From Shinisaurus crocodilurus (taxonomy: Eukaryota > Chordata > Lepidosauria > Squamata > Shinisauridae), in contig CM037878.1 in assembly GCA_021292165.1 (NCBI GenBank), positions 257,721,921-257,785,920 on the forward strand: a stretch of 64,000 nucleotides of DNA. The letters are read 5' to 3'. The position numbers and the translations under genes are program-made. The stretch's first letter is position 1, and each line of letters opens with the position of its first letter. Shown here piece after piece: positions 22,641 to 32,893 of this stretch. A model generated the notes under the pieces. That model made no database searches and was not told where the DNA came from. It saw only the letters and a list, made by a program, of their open reading frames with translations.

Positions 22641-23449
22641 AAGCATTTAAATTAAAAATCCAACTTTTGAGATGCATTTCAGGTATATGATAAAAAATTG
22701 CCCATAACTTTCTGCTCAAAGAGTACAGGTGAGCCACACTGATACCTTTGTGAACAGCAAGAGCAGTTTAAAACAAAGTTGGAGGATAAAGGACTATATT
22801 TAGTCAATTTCTATAAAAATGCACCTGTTAGGAAAACAAATGTGTTGTTTGAGAATGTCAATATTTGTGTGTTTTTATGAAATATTGCAGAACCTTTAAT
22901 GGGGGGAAAAGCAACTCTGTGTGCTAAAATCAAACTCTGATGGTGGGGAGGCGGGATGAAGAATGGGGATTAAAGGCATCCAGTCTTCAATATGTCATTA
23001 ACATATATCCCAGTTCAATGCAGGGTAACCCATTCAGCCACCTCTGTGTAATTTGCAGGCAAGATGGATGAGACTGAAACTGAGAAAAGCTGCATTTCGT
23101 ACCTTCTTCATTACACCATTTATGTACCTGTCCAGTAACCTTGAAAGGCAGATTTCAGAGGACATTTCCAGGATCGGTGCATTCAGTTCAGCTATTCTCA
23201 CACCAGCCCCTTGATTGAAATTACTTAGCTGTCAGGGCTTATAATATGCGGTTATGATTTGACTCCGTGAAATAAAGAAGCTGCAAATGAATGCTGATGA
23301 CAATGTGTAGACCACACAGCCAGTAGGTGAATGATTTGGACTTTAAGCCATTGCAGGGAAGAATGGGGGGGGGGGAATTATATTAGCTGAAGTGCATCGA
23401 TAATGTCACTTCTGGTGGACTTCAGCTTGCCTCTTGACACTTGATTATT
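22641..23449. other. Unassigned DNA
   Basis: I see no gene, LINE or SINE here; there is a G-run at about 23365. Confidence 0.4.
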
Positions 23450-23613
23450 TCATAGATTTCATAGATAGAGTTGGAAGGAGCCTACAAGGCTTTTGAGTCC
23501 AACCCCGTGCTCAATGCAGGAAACTAGAGGAGGGGTCTCCCATCCAAGTAATAACCAGGCTTGACCCTGCTTAGCTTTCCACGCTCAGACAAGCTGAGCC
23601 AACGTGAGCCACA
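23450..23613 (-). mobile_element. 5S-rRNA-headed SINE, copy D
   Basis: Complete chimera: CR1-like tail at the left and 5S-derived head ending 'gctgagccaacgtgagccac' at the right. Nearly the same as copy A. Confidence 0.75.
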
Positions 23614-23887
23614 GGCCTGGTTGTGTAATTAGATGGAGAAAAGTAAGGGCTGGAGAGCTAACAAAGAACCATCCTTTATTTTTCATGTAGTTTTGTGCTG
23701 GTTCACAATGCAATGCCACAGGTTAGGTGTTAGACAAGGATTGCTGTTGTTTTAACCTAGATCTCCCACATCCAGGGAGATGTTGTCCCTGTGGAAGCGG
23801 CAGAGAGGGAGCAGATATGGGGCGGGGAAAGGGAAAACAATGAGATTGCAGCAAGTTTTAAAAGTTTGCCTTTGGATAAATTCAACT

Positions 23888-23975
23888 TCAGCAGTGCAAG
23901 CCTATCCATGTCTACTCAGAAGCAAGTCCCACTGAGTTCAATAGGCCTTACTTCCAGGTAAGTGTATACAGATCA
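23888..23975. mobile_element. Short MITE of the GCAATCCTATG group
   Basis: 'gtgcaagcctatccatgtct', 'actcagaagcaagtcccact', 'gagttcaataggccttac', 'ttccaggtaagtgt' matches the element at 2988. The terminal motif is mutated. Confidence 0.5.
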
Positions 23976-24246
23976 AAGCTAAATTGCCAAACAAAATTTT
24001 AAAAAATGGAAGGGAGAGGGAGATAAAAGTGTGGTTTAAGATCACTACTTGCTGTGGTTAATTTTTATACCTCATAATAGCTGTTACAATGTTATCAATA
24101 CCAGTCAAATATTCTGACACACCCCTTTTTAAGAGAAAAGGAATTGTGCCCTTGGCAGGCATCCCTTTCTAAGCTTGTCCATGTAATGGTTTATAACAGC
24201 AGTCAGTCAGAGAGGGTAAAAACCAGCAACTTGCGCAAACATATGG

Positions 24247-24372
24247 GGGCAGCCTTCACAACCTGTTGCCCTCCAGATGTGTTAGACTATAACTCCCAGC
24301 ATCCCCAGCCAGCATGGCCAGTGACGGGAGTTGTAGTCTGACACATATGGAGGGCACCAGGTTGGGTGAAAC
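24247..24372. mobile_element. Palindromic MITE, CCAACCTGGTGCCCTCCAG family
   Basis: 'cagccttcacaacctgttgc' and 'caccaggttgggtgaaactg' are the inverted ends. The inner pair is 'gactataactcccagcatcc' and 'gggagttgtagtctgacac'. Confidence 0.72.
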
Positions 24373-25304
24373 TGTCCTAAGGAATAACGCATGGTCTGGC
24401 ATACAGCTGAGTGTACAGGGGGAAATTGCAGGCAGGGCCACGATTTCTCTTCAATGGTGCCCCTGCAGATACTTTCCTCTGCCACATTAGGCTTTATTGA
24501 GATAGAGCTGTATAATTCTGTCTCTCCTACCATCGTAAATTTCACATTAGACCAATAAGGTAACGTCCAGTTCTAGCCCAGAGATTTTATGAGGTTTTAA
24601 TATGGGGTATAAAACATACATTAAAACTGTAATCTATGATTAAATACTGCTGTAGCTTAAAATCCTACTATTAAAACCAATTTTTAAAAAATACTTATTT
24701 CTTAGATATTTGTACTACCTCATGTGTACTACAAACTCATGCAATTTTCAGGTTTCAATGGAGTTTGGTTAATATATACTAAGCTGATAATTTGATATTT
24801 TAAGTTGAGTCACTTCACTGCAGTTCCAACACCAGCTCCTTAAATTAAGTGAGTACATAGTATCACTTTACTACTACTTCAGTTGATTCTGAACAAGTGT
24901 ACAGTGTTAAACTTTGCATATCTTTGCCTGCAACTTGTTTGAAGCCTGACTTAAACATTCTGTCTGAGCTGCAGTAGCTGCTAAAAAAACAAAACAAAAA
25001 AACATCAGCCTCATCTCTCTGAGTTCTCTCATAGCATCAGTAATCCCAAAAGTACTAATCATGTGTATCACATTTACCCTGCTAGAGCTACACCTCTAGC
25101 AGGGCTGTTGACATTGGTATGGGAAATAATCACATCACCTGGGTGACTTACATGGCTGGCACTTTGACATGTTTCTCAAGCTATGTGAGAGCTCAGTTCA
25201 GTGGTTGGTTACCATGCAGCAAAAGTAAACGGTGCCTTAGTCTTATGGTAGAAATGGACAAAGCTCTTGCAGACATCATTAGGTCACAACTTTACCATGT
25301 GATT
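24373..25304. other. Unassigned AT-rich DNA
   Basis: No recognisable gene or repeat. The frame of 185 aa at 25119-25676 runs into the repeats that follow and is not considered real. Confidence 0.4.
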
Positions 25305-25440
25305 GGATATTTATTTATTACATTTATACCCCACCTTTCTTCCATCATGGAACTCAAGGTGGCTACATGTAGTTCCCAGGTGGTCTCCCCTCCAAGCACT
25401 GACCAGACCGACCTGCTTTGTTTCAGCAAGGTGGCTGCCT
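25305..25440 (-). mobile_element. Retroposon tail fragment
   Basis: 'tatttattacatttatacc', 'ccacctttcttccatcatgg', 'aactcaaggtggc' is the reverse complement of a LINE or SINE 3' end like that of the Sauria SINE; the adjoining 'ccaagcactgaccagacc' block is a different body. Confidence 0.45.
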
Positions 25441-25551
25441 TATGTGCCTTCAGGCCATGCCCTGGGACCTTAAGTTCTTCAGAGGTATGCTGGGATGAAA
25501 AAAATAATAGGTCTTCCAGTAGTAAGCCATGCCTGTTTCTAATACTGTTTC

Positions 25552-26185
25552 ATGGAATCATAGAGTTGGAAGGTCAAAGTCATCTAGTCCAGGTGTGGGG
25601 AACATGTGGCCCTCCAGATGTTGTTAGACTGCCACTCTTATCAGCCCTGGCCAATATAGCCAGTAGTGAGGGATGATGGGAGCTGTAGTTCAACAACATT
25701 TGTAGAGCCACACATTCCCCAACCCTGACCTAGCTCAACCTCTACCAATGCATGAAATCCACAGGTACAGAAGCCCTGACATCCACTCTCTGCTTAAAAA
25801 CCTCTAATGAAGGAGTCTATCACCTTTTGAGGAAGGCTCTTCTACTGTTGAACAGCTCATACAGTTCTTCATAATATTTAGCCAAAATCTCCTTTCTTAT
25901 AATTTAAGCCCCTTGGTTTGGGTCCTACCCTCTGGGTAGGTAGGACAACAGAAAACAAATTTGCTCCATCATCTATGTGACAGCCCTTCAGATATTTGAA
26001 GATGACTATCACATTGCCTCTGAATTGTCCTTTCTCTAGGCTAAACACACCCAACTCCTTCAACCTTTCCTCACTGGACTTGGTCTCCAGGACTTTGTCA
26101 CTGTCCTCTGGACATTTTGTTTTGTTGATATCCTTCTTTAGCTGCAGTGCCCAGAACTGGCCACAGTACTCCACCTTCTGGTTGT
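25552..26185 (-). mobile_element. CR1-like LINE, 3' end, split by a MITE
   Basis: Minus-strand CR1: 3' terminus 'catagagttggaaggtcaaa' at the left, then after the nested MITE 'cctctaccaatgcatgaaat', 'gacagcccttcagatatttg', 'ccaactccttcaacctttcc', 'ttgttgatatccttctt' and 'agtgcccagaactgg'. This corresponds to the ORF2 end and 3' UTR. Confidence 0.8.
25586..25730. mobile_element. Palindromic hAT-type MITE nested in CR1
   Basis: 'caggtgtggggaacatgtgg' and 'cacacattccccaaccctg' are the inverted ends. The neighbouring CR1 bases 'atctagtc' and 'acctagct' resemble a decayed 8-bp duplication. The MITE therefore arrived after the CR1. Confidence 0.72.
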
Positions 26186-26426
26186 TTTTGACTGAGCATT
26201 ACAACTTTACAAGAAATGTGGACTGCACTTTGCTTGAACCCTTTCTTAGAAGTTTCATTTTTCTTTTAGGAACTAGATAATGTTCACTTTTTGTCTGGCA
26301 TTTAAAAAACATCCATGATGGCCTTTTAAAGAATGTCATACATAGAAGTTCAAAACCTATGGAACCATTCACAGGAAGCTTAAATCAAAAGCTACCCAAT
26401 TCAGCTTTATTATTATGTGTTTCTAC

Positions 26427-27105
26427 CAGGGATGTTGAAGAGTCCTTGGTTTCGAGTCACGAGTCGAGTCACGAGTCTTTGGACCTGAGTCTTGAGTCCG
26501 AGTCCAAGTCCTTGGTCCAAAATGGTGACTCACGAGTCACGAGTCACGAGTCACTCCACGAGTCCCTATTAAAATCAATGGGGTTTTCCCCCAACAAAAT
26601 AAGGCTATTTCAGATGTGGGGCTTAAATAAATTGTAGGCACAAGTGTGCCTTTTTATTTCAAAACTCTGCAACTGATTTTGACAAGAACAGACCAGGCAC
26701 ACAAACCCAAAATAACCAGACAGGCAGAGGAGGCAGGGAACCCCAAAACAGGCAGGCAGAGGCCTTTGTCTTGGACAATTCAAACTGTGGAACTGGTTAA
26801 GAAGAGACCAGGCAGGCAGAGGAGGCTGGGGACCCCAAACAGGCAGGCAGAGGCAGCCAAACCCAAAATGTCTGAAAGGTTGCATTTTAGGAAAATGATT
26901 TAAAAAAATAAACTTGCTGTACTTCCTAAAACCTATCCATGTTGCATTTGAGGAACACGATTTTGGAACACGAGTCCTTGGTCTCGAGTCCTGAGTCGAG
27001 TCTCGAGTCCTATTAAAAATATTGGGACTCGAGTCTGACTCGAGTCAGAGGGGGGACTCAGTCCGACTCACAAGTCGAGTCCTGGAGTCCGAGTCCCCAT
27101 CCCTG
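26427..27105. mobile_element. hAT-type element rich in GAGTC, copy 1
   Basis: Starts CAGGGATG and ends CATCCCTG, with a perfect 8-bp duplication GTTTCTAC at 26419-26426 and 27106-27113. Both subterminal regions (about 120 bp each) are packed with 'gagtc/gactc' units, the arrangement expected of clustered transposase-binding sites. The centre has an internal duplication containing 'gaccaggca', 'ggcagaggaggc' and 'caggcaggcagaggc'. No transposase is encoded, so it is non-autonomous. A close copy lies at 60705-61352. Confidence 0.88.
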
Positions 27106-27183
27106 GTTTCTACAACCATATTCTAAACATGTTGCTATCTCCAAATAAGCATATAACTAAATTAGAAATGTCTCTGAACTTAA

Positions 27184-27755
27184 TGAGCCAGTTCACATTA
27201 TCGGCAGGTAGTTAGCAAGTCATAGTGCTGTTGCAGGGTTCTGGGTGGCTTGTAACCCATGGCACCAAGCCACCCCACCTGGGTTTGCATAACACAGAAA
27301 GCTGTGCTGCTGAGGGTAATTATGCAAATCCCCCTGGCATGTAACCGGTACATGCAGCATAGCTAACGAGTCACTCACTGTGTCTTGTTAACTGCCTGCT
27401 GATCATGTGAATCCAATCAGGACTCAAAGGCCTGGCTTGCATTATCACTGCAGCCCAACATGGCTTATTTAAACGGTGGTGGGATGCAGCACCAGATTGC
27501 CAGTTCAAGCCCCCCACTGTGGCTTCTCATGTCATCCAAACCTAGCGAGGGTGGCTTGTTGAGTTGGTTAACAAACCACCCTACAACAGCCCATGGGTTC
27601 TGGGTGGTTTGTTAACCACTGCAAGAAGCCGCCCTTGCTGGGCTCAGATGACATGAGAAGCTGTGCCCAGCGAGGGTAATTATGCTGGCATACACAGGGT
27701 GGTTAACAAGACACTGTGGCTTAATAACCACCCTCGTATCATGCGAACCAGCCCA
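27184..27755. mobile_element. Large inverted-repeat DNA element
   Basis: Ends are 'gagccagttcacattat' and 'atcatgcgaaccagccc'. Inner parts recur in inverted orientation ('gggttctgggtggcttgtaa' against 'ggtggttaacaagacactg'; 'gagggtaattatgcaaatc' and 'gagggtaattatgctggc'). No transposase frame and no certain target duplication are visible. Confidence 0.6.
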
Positions 27756-28634
27756 AATTCTGGATGAAAGTGTCAATTCCTTTGGAAGACAAATCTGTGT
27801 ACATCACTAAGTAGTGACTGGAAACAAAGCCTGCCAAGGATGAGTAAGTTCTCAAGTGGAGGCTCTCCAGCCTTACACATCTATCATTAAACATTAGAAA
27901 TGCCTTGGAGTGCCTTAAATGTCTACTATGAGAATGAGTTAGCAAAGCTGACATTATTCCTAGCTTTAATGAATTAGAAGGCACTGTAGTGAGAAGATGC
28001 CAGTGCTGTGTTATCTGAGGCATTTTTTGCTATTGATACGAATGACTCAAACTGCCTTGATGCTTTATCTCGTCATTTGTTTTATACCTCCCGGATATGA
28101 TTCATGCAGGATAACCAAGGAGCACACATCCAGCATCAAGATTCACAGAGGAATTCATTTTAATTTTCTTTTACCCAAAGCTCATCTTGCTTGCTTGCTT
28201 CTTATATACAAATGCTCAGCATTGGGTGTTTTTCAAAACAATTTTGAACTTCATTATTTAGAGATAGGTAGAGAAACCAGCCAAAGGTTCTTTATTTGGG
28301 CACAGACTATGAAGCTAAGAAGAACACCTGGGAACTCAGGGCCAGCCCTGCCAAGTTGACAGATTTGGGGTGATTTATAAAGCAACAAATATTTACTTAA
28401 TTGTTCTTCTGCTGCCGCTGATAATTTCCTGCTTAAGGGCTTAAATGTCCAGGGCTATGAGAATTCCCATGTAATTGTGCTCAGACTAGAGCTGCGTGCA
28501 AATGGCCTCTTCAAATTCTCTGCCCTATTTGCGGGGGAATTGTGGGGACCATTTCGCCAAATTTCTCCAGGGGGAGGAGAAATTCTCCCAACAGCCTCTT
28601 GGGAATGAGACTCACCATTGGCAATAAGCAGTAG
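27756..28634. other. Unassigned DNA
   Basis: No recognised gene or repeat; the 120-aa frame at 27997 shows no family resemblance. Confidence 0.4.
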
Positions 28635-28862
28635 CGTTTATTTATTTATTTATTTCATTTTTCCTGCAAGGAACTCAAGGCGGCTTACATAATCCTCCTC
28701 CTCCTCTCCATTTTATCCTCACAATAACCCTGTGAGGTAGGTTAGGCTGAGAGTCAGTGACTGGCCCAAAGTCACCCAGTGAGTTTCATGGCCGAGTGGG
28801 GACTAGAACCCGGATCTCCCGGGTCCAGTCCAACACTCTTACCACTACGCCACACTGGCATG
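28635..28862 (-). mobile_element. Sauria SINE
   Basis: Minus-strand copy: tail at 28637-28655, 'cctgcaaggaactcaaggcg', 'ggttaggctgagagtcagtg', 'cgtagtggtaagagtgttgg' complement, ending in 'gccacactggc'. Confidence 0.88.
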
Positions 28863-29165
28863 AGCACAGTTCCTTTCTTTTTCCCCTAAGTTTTTTGTTC
28901 ATCTGTTTGTTTCTGCTGCCACTGCCAAGCAGCAACTGTGTTGGCAGCCTGGCCACTCTTTCTCATCCTCCGTGCCCTGGAACGACTGTCATTCTAGAGC
29001 ACTGCACGGGAGAAATGGCAGCTACCACCAAAAAAACGGTGGAGAATATCCCGCAAAGTGTTGGACTGTCCCCACCACCTGCCACCAACTGACATCAGCG
29101 GCCCTGTGGGAAAGAAGATGGGACAAGGGAGGCAGGAGCAGACCAAGGGAACGTACTCCAGTTGG

Positions 29166-29375
29166 CAGGGGAGGCCGGTGACTCCTGTGTCGGTGGGGCT
29201 CCTCATCCATTGCAGCTTTTATTCTGAGCTTGATAGGAGCTCTCCATGGTGCTGAACTCCATCCCCAAAATAGGTTCACCACCACAGAGCACCATGGAGA
29301 ACTCCTATAAAGCTCAGAATAAATGCTGCAATGGATAAGGAGCCCCACCGACACAGGAGTCACCGGCCTCCCCTG
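29166..29375. mobile_element. hAT-type MITE with about 95-bp arms
   Basis: Left 'caggggaggccggtgactcc' pairs with right 'ggagtcaccggcctcccctg'. The arms continue inwards ('tgtgtcggtggggctcc', 'ccattgcagc', 'tattctgagct'). Flanks CCAGTTGG (29158-29165) and ACAGTTGG (29376-29383) match at 7 of 8. Confidence 0.82.
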
Positions 29376-29734
29376 ACAGTTGGACTGTCTCCCCACCTCC
29401 CGGGAGATGAGTGGGTAAGCACAAGCAGGGCCATTCCACCATCCCTGTTGAAAGTCTGCTTCATTCCCCCCACTCTTCCTGTCCCATCCCCTTTTTCATC
29501 ATGTGCCATGACTTTTTTAAACTGGAAGCCTGCACGCAGGGACTGTCTTGCTTTACTGATTGATTGCATGTAAGCCACTCCAGGAACCTCCCCCCACCAC
29601 CACCACCGCCCTTTGCCTGCTGAGGAGTGGGATAAAAATACTATAAATATATATTTTTTAAAATAGTGACCTTCTTTTGGGGGCAGCATGGAAGGGAGAT
29701 GAGAAAAAGAGAAATCTCAGAAGTTTCCCCAGAA

Positions 29735-30665
29735 TTCCCCCCCCAACCCTAAGTCCCTGACCTGAAGCTTAAAACTAACCCTAGCAGGCAGGTAGAATCC
29801 CCATACATTTAGACAGCATGCCCGAAGGCATCCCTGAGGGTGTTCTTGTTGACAGCTCACACTTTCTGCCCAGTAGAAGCTAGTTCCAGGCTCCTGGACA
29901 TGCACACAGGCCCAGGTTTTCCTAACCCTAACCCTAAGCTGCTTAACCCTAACCCTAAAAGGCAGGTAGAATCTCGATACTTTCAGACATTATGATCAAA
30001 CGCATCACTAAAGGTGTAGTTGTTGACCGCTCACTCTTTCTGCCCAGGAGAAGCATGTTAAATGCTCCTGAAAATTCACAGGGACCCAGGTTTTCTTAAC
30101 CCGAACCTGAAGCTTAACCCTAACCCTAACACACAGGTATAATCAGTATGCATTCAAAGAGAATGCCCAAATGCATCCCTTAGGGTGTTCTTGTTGACCG
30201 CTCACTCTTTCTGCCCAGTAGAAGCTAGTTCCAGGTTCCTGGACAGGCACACGGGCCCAGGTTTTCCGAACATGGAGCCAGGTTGTCTGAACCCTAACCC
30301 TAACCTGAAGCTTAACTCAAACCCTAACAGGCAGATAGAATCTTTATACATTCAGACAGCATGCCCAAAGGCATCACTGAGGGTGTTCTTGTTGACCGCT
30401 CACTCCTGCCCAGTCAAGGCTCATTCCATTCTCCTGGACATGCACACAGACCCAGGTTTTCCTAACCCTAACCATATCCTGAAGCTTAACCCTAACTTTA
30501 ACACCACATATGATTCCTATATATTAAGACAAGCAAGGTATAGACTGTTCTTGTTGACCGCTTGCTTTGTCTGCACAATCGAGGCTAGTTCCCAAGTCCC
30601 TGGACATGCACACAGACCCAGTCTTAACTCAACCCTGAAGCTTAACCCTAACACACAGGTAGAAA
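29735..30665 (-). repeat. Satellite array with CCCTAA blocks (inverted)
   Basis: About five units of the satellite described at 9715-10830, on the opposite strand. The plus strand shows 'aaccctaaccctaa' blocks, 'ctgaagcttaa', 'ggcaggtagaatc', 'gcatgcccaaaggcatc', 'gggtgttcttgttgaccgc', 'tgcccagtagaagctagttc' and 'cccaggttttcctaacc'. Spacing is again near 170-190 bp. The 164-aa frame at 30185 is a product of the repeat. A Sauria SINE fragment follows directly. Confidence 0.9.
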
Positions 30666-30671
30666 TGGAGA

Positions 30672-30772
30672 GGAGATAAAATGGAGAGGAGGATCAGGAT
30701 GTTTTATGTAAGCCGTTTGGGTTCCCTGCAGGGAAAAAGTCAGGATATAAATATAATAAATAAATAAATAGA
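30672..30772 (+). mobile_element. Sauria SINE, 3' part only
   Basis: 'ataaaatggagaggaggatc', 'tatgtaagccgtttgggttc', 'gtcaggatataaatataat' and AAATA tail. The tRNA-like head is missing; the fragment starts where the satellite ends. Confidence 0.8.
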
Positions 30773-31368
30773 AATAAACAACTGGTTACTGGTGCTGCCA
30801 ACATGAGCACCACCTGCCCACTATGCAGTTGCCATTTTCTTTCATCTTTACTGCTTCTAACATCAGTCCTGATATTGCAACCAGATTCACTGTGTGATTC
30901 AGCCTCCTGCTAGTCATTGACTAAAGGTTAATACTTCTTTTTTTTCCACCATGGCTGAAGCCTGCACAGGAAGCTCAATGAAATCTTGAGTGGGAAAAAA
31001 TAGGTTTAAAAATGAATAATGCCCTGCTGAGTAGTTATAGAGCAAACATTTCCTCACATAAGACAGGAAAAGTGTGAAGAGCTTATAAATATTGCAGCTG
31101 CTACAGTAACACATTTAATTCAATCATCTGTCTTACACAAATGGAAAACAGCTACAAGACATCAAATTATGATGCTGGAGAGTGGAGACAAAGAAGTTCT
31201 GTGCACTGTAGTTTGTTATCCAAGCATGCATGTGGTTCTCACAACATCATGGAAAACAGGGGCTTATGCACAACAAGGTCTTCTGACATTTAGGAAAAGA
31301 AACCATGAGCAACACAGGACCATTATAAAGCTACTGAACAATAAAAGTAGTCCACTCAAAAAAGTATA
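30773..31368. other. Unassigned DNA
   Basis: No gene or repeat recognised. Confidence 0.4.
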
Positions 31369-31370
31369 TA

Positions 31371-31621
31371 CAGTAATACCTTGGATTGCAAGTAACTTGG
31401 TTTGAGAGCGTTTTGCAAGACAAGCAAATTTTTAAATATTTATTTAAATTTTTTTGACTTGATATACAAGCGGCTGTCTTGCAATACAAGTACTGTAGTA
31501 CGGCTTAAATTAAAAATCTCTGTACAAATTTTTTTGGAGGAATTTCGTTTTGATATAAGAGTGTTTTGGATTACAAGCATGTTTCCGGAACGAATTATGC
31601 TCTCAATCCAAGGCATGACTG
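31371..31621 (+). mobile_element. Tc1/mariner-like MITE, copy 1
   Basis: Bounded by TA on both sides (31369-31370 and 31622-31623). Ends 'cagtaataccttggattg' and 'caatccaaggcatgactg' are inverted repeats, and the interior is a long imperfect palindrome. 251 bp, non-coding. A copy in the other orientation sits at 46379-46640. Confidence 0.8.
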
Positions 31622-31924
31622 TACACAAACACACGCACCCCAAGTTTCAAACTGGGATTAGGTGGTTGCCTAAGGTAGGATTTTTATTTAATTGTATTTT
31701 TTGCTTACTCCATAATTGGACTCAAGGAAATTAACCTTTCCCCCCTTTCCTACTCTGCAGTGTGATATGGTTCAGGTTGGTAGCTGATCTGACTTACTGG
31801 GTTGCCTACTCTTTCATATTAGGCTATAACAGCTACTATAAGTGCAAGTGGAGGTACAGGGTGGGAGGAAGACGTAGGATGCACTTGTGAGCACCACATG
31901 GCATTGGAACAGGGGAAAGAAAGC

Positions 31925-32480
31925 TTACATTTTCATGTCATTTCATTTATTACACTTCTATACCGCCCAATAGCTGAAGCTCTCTTTAAGGTTTTACAAA
32001 GATTAAAACCTAAAAAAAAAAAAAACATTAGAAAAACCATATACATACAAACATATAAACATACAACACAGAGAGAGACAGACACATGTCTAAAAACAAT
32101 TTTAAACAATCAGCAAGAAAAATTCAAAACCTGATTAAAACCTCTTCATATGCTGCCAAATGCCTGAGAGAAAAAGAAGGTCTTAACCTGGCACTGAAGA
32201 GATAACAATGTGGGAACAAGGGCCAAGGCAGGCCTCATTGGGAAGATCATTCCACAATTGGGAGGCCACCACTGAGAAGGCCCTCTCCCTTGTTGCCGGC
32301 TTCTGAGCCTCTCTCAGAGGAGGCACCTGGAGGAGGGCCTTAGATGACAAACATAGTGTACAGGTAGATTCATGCCAGGAAAGGCACTCCATCAGGTATT
32401 GCAGTCCTGAACCATGCAAGGCTTTATTGATTAAAACCAGCACTTTGAAAACCAGACACTGGTTAAGTGCCTTAACCAGT
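31925..32480 (-). mobile_element. L2-like LINE, 3' region
   Basis: Minus strand: 'caaagtgctggttttaatca', 'gccttgcatggttcagg', 'agaatctacctgtacact' type blocks, then 'gaggcctgccttggccc', and at the left end 'ctataccgcccaatagctg' with '..ttttaatctttgtaaaacc'. This is a degraded L2 ORF end plus 3' UTR. An A-run lies at about 32012. Confidence 0.6.
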
Positions 32481-32893
32481 GTCTGATGGCTTACTGTCTG
32501 GACTGGAGGCAATGAGACAGGGAACACTGTCTAGGCCCTGAAGGTATCATTAAGCCCAAGGTTCACTGCTGGGGTGGGGAGCTGCCAGGCCTCCCTGCAC
32601 AACTTTCAGGTATGTGGGGCACTGAGGAGCAAGGAAGAGTCTGGGTTACTGCCCTGATGCTTTGATCTTTGAGTGGTGAGTCCCCCAAGCATGGTAGGAA
32701 GCAGGAGATGTGAGTACCCTGCTACTTTAGTGGCTATGTACCAATTGTAAGGAAAGTTGGCATTAACTAATTCAGCCTTCCCCAGCTTGATACCTTCCAG
32801 ATGTTTTGGACTTCAACTCCCATCAGCTCCAGCCCACATGGCCAATGGCCAGGAATGCTGGGAGTTGTAGTCCGAAACATCTGGAGGGTACCA

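Noticed and set aside
26427..26560. CRISPR-like array (repeated GAGTC units)
   Set aside because: Units are only 5-12 bp, irregular and without spacers, in a vertebrate hAT element.
26646..26903. 85-aa frame preserved in both GAGTC-rich hAT copies
   Set aside because: Conservation is explained by how recent the copies are; the sequence is an internal duplication with no transposase or other domain.
30185..30679. 164-aa open frame
   Set aside because: It lies wholly in the inverted satellite array; the protein shows the repeat period and no domain.
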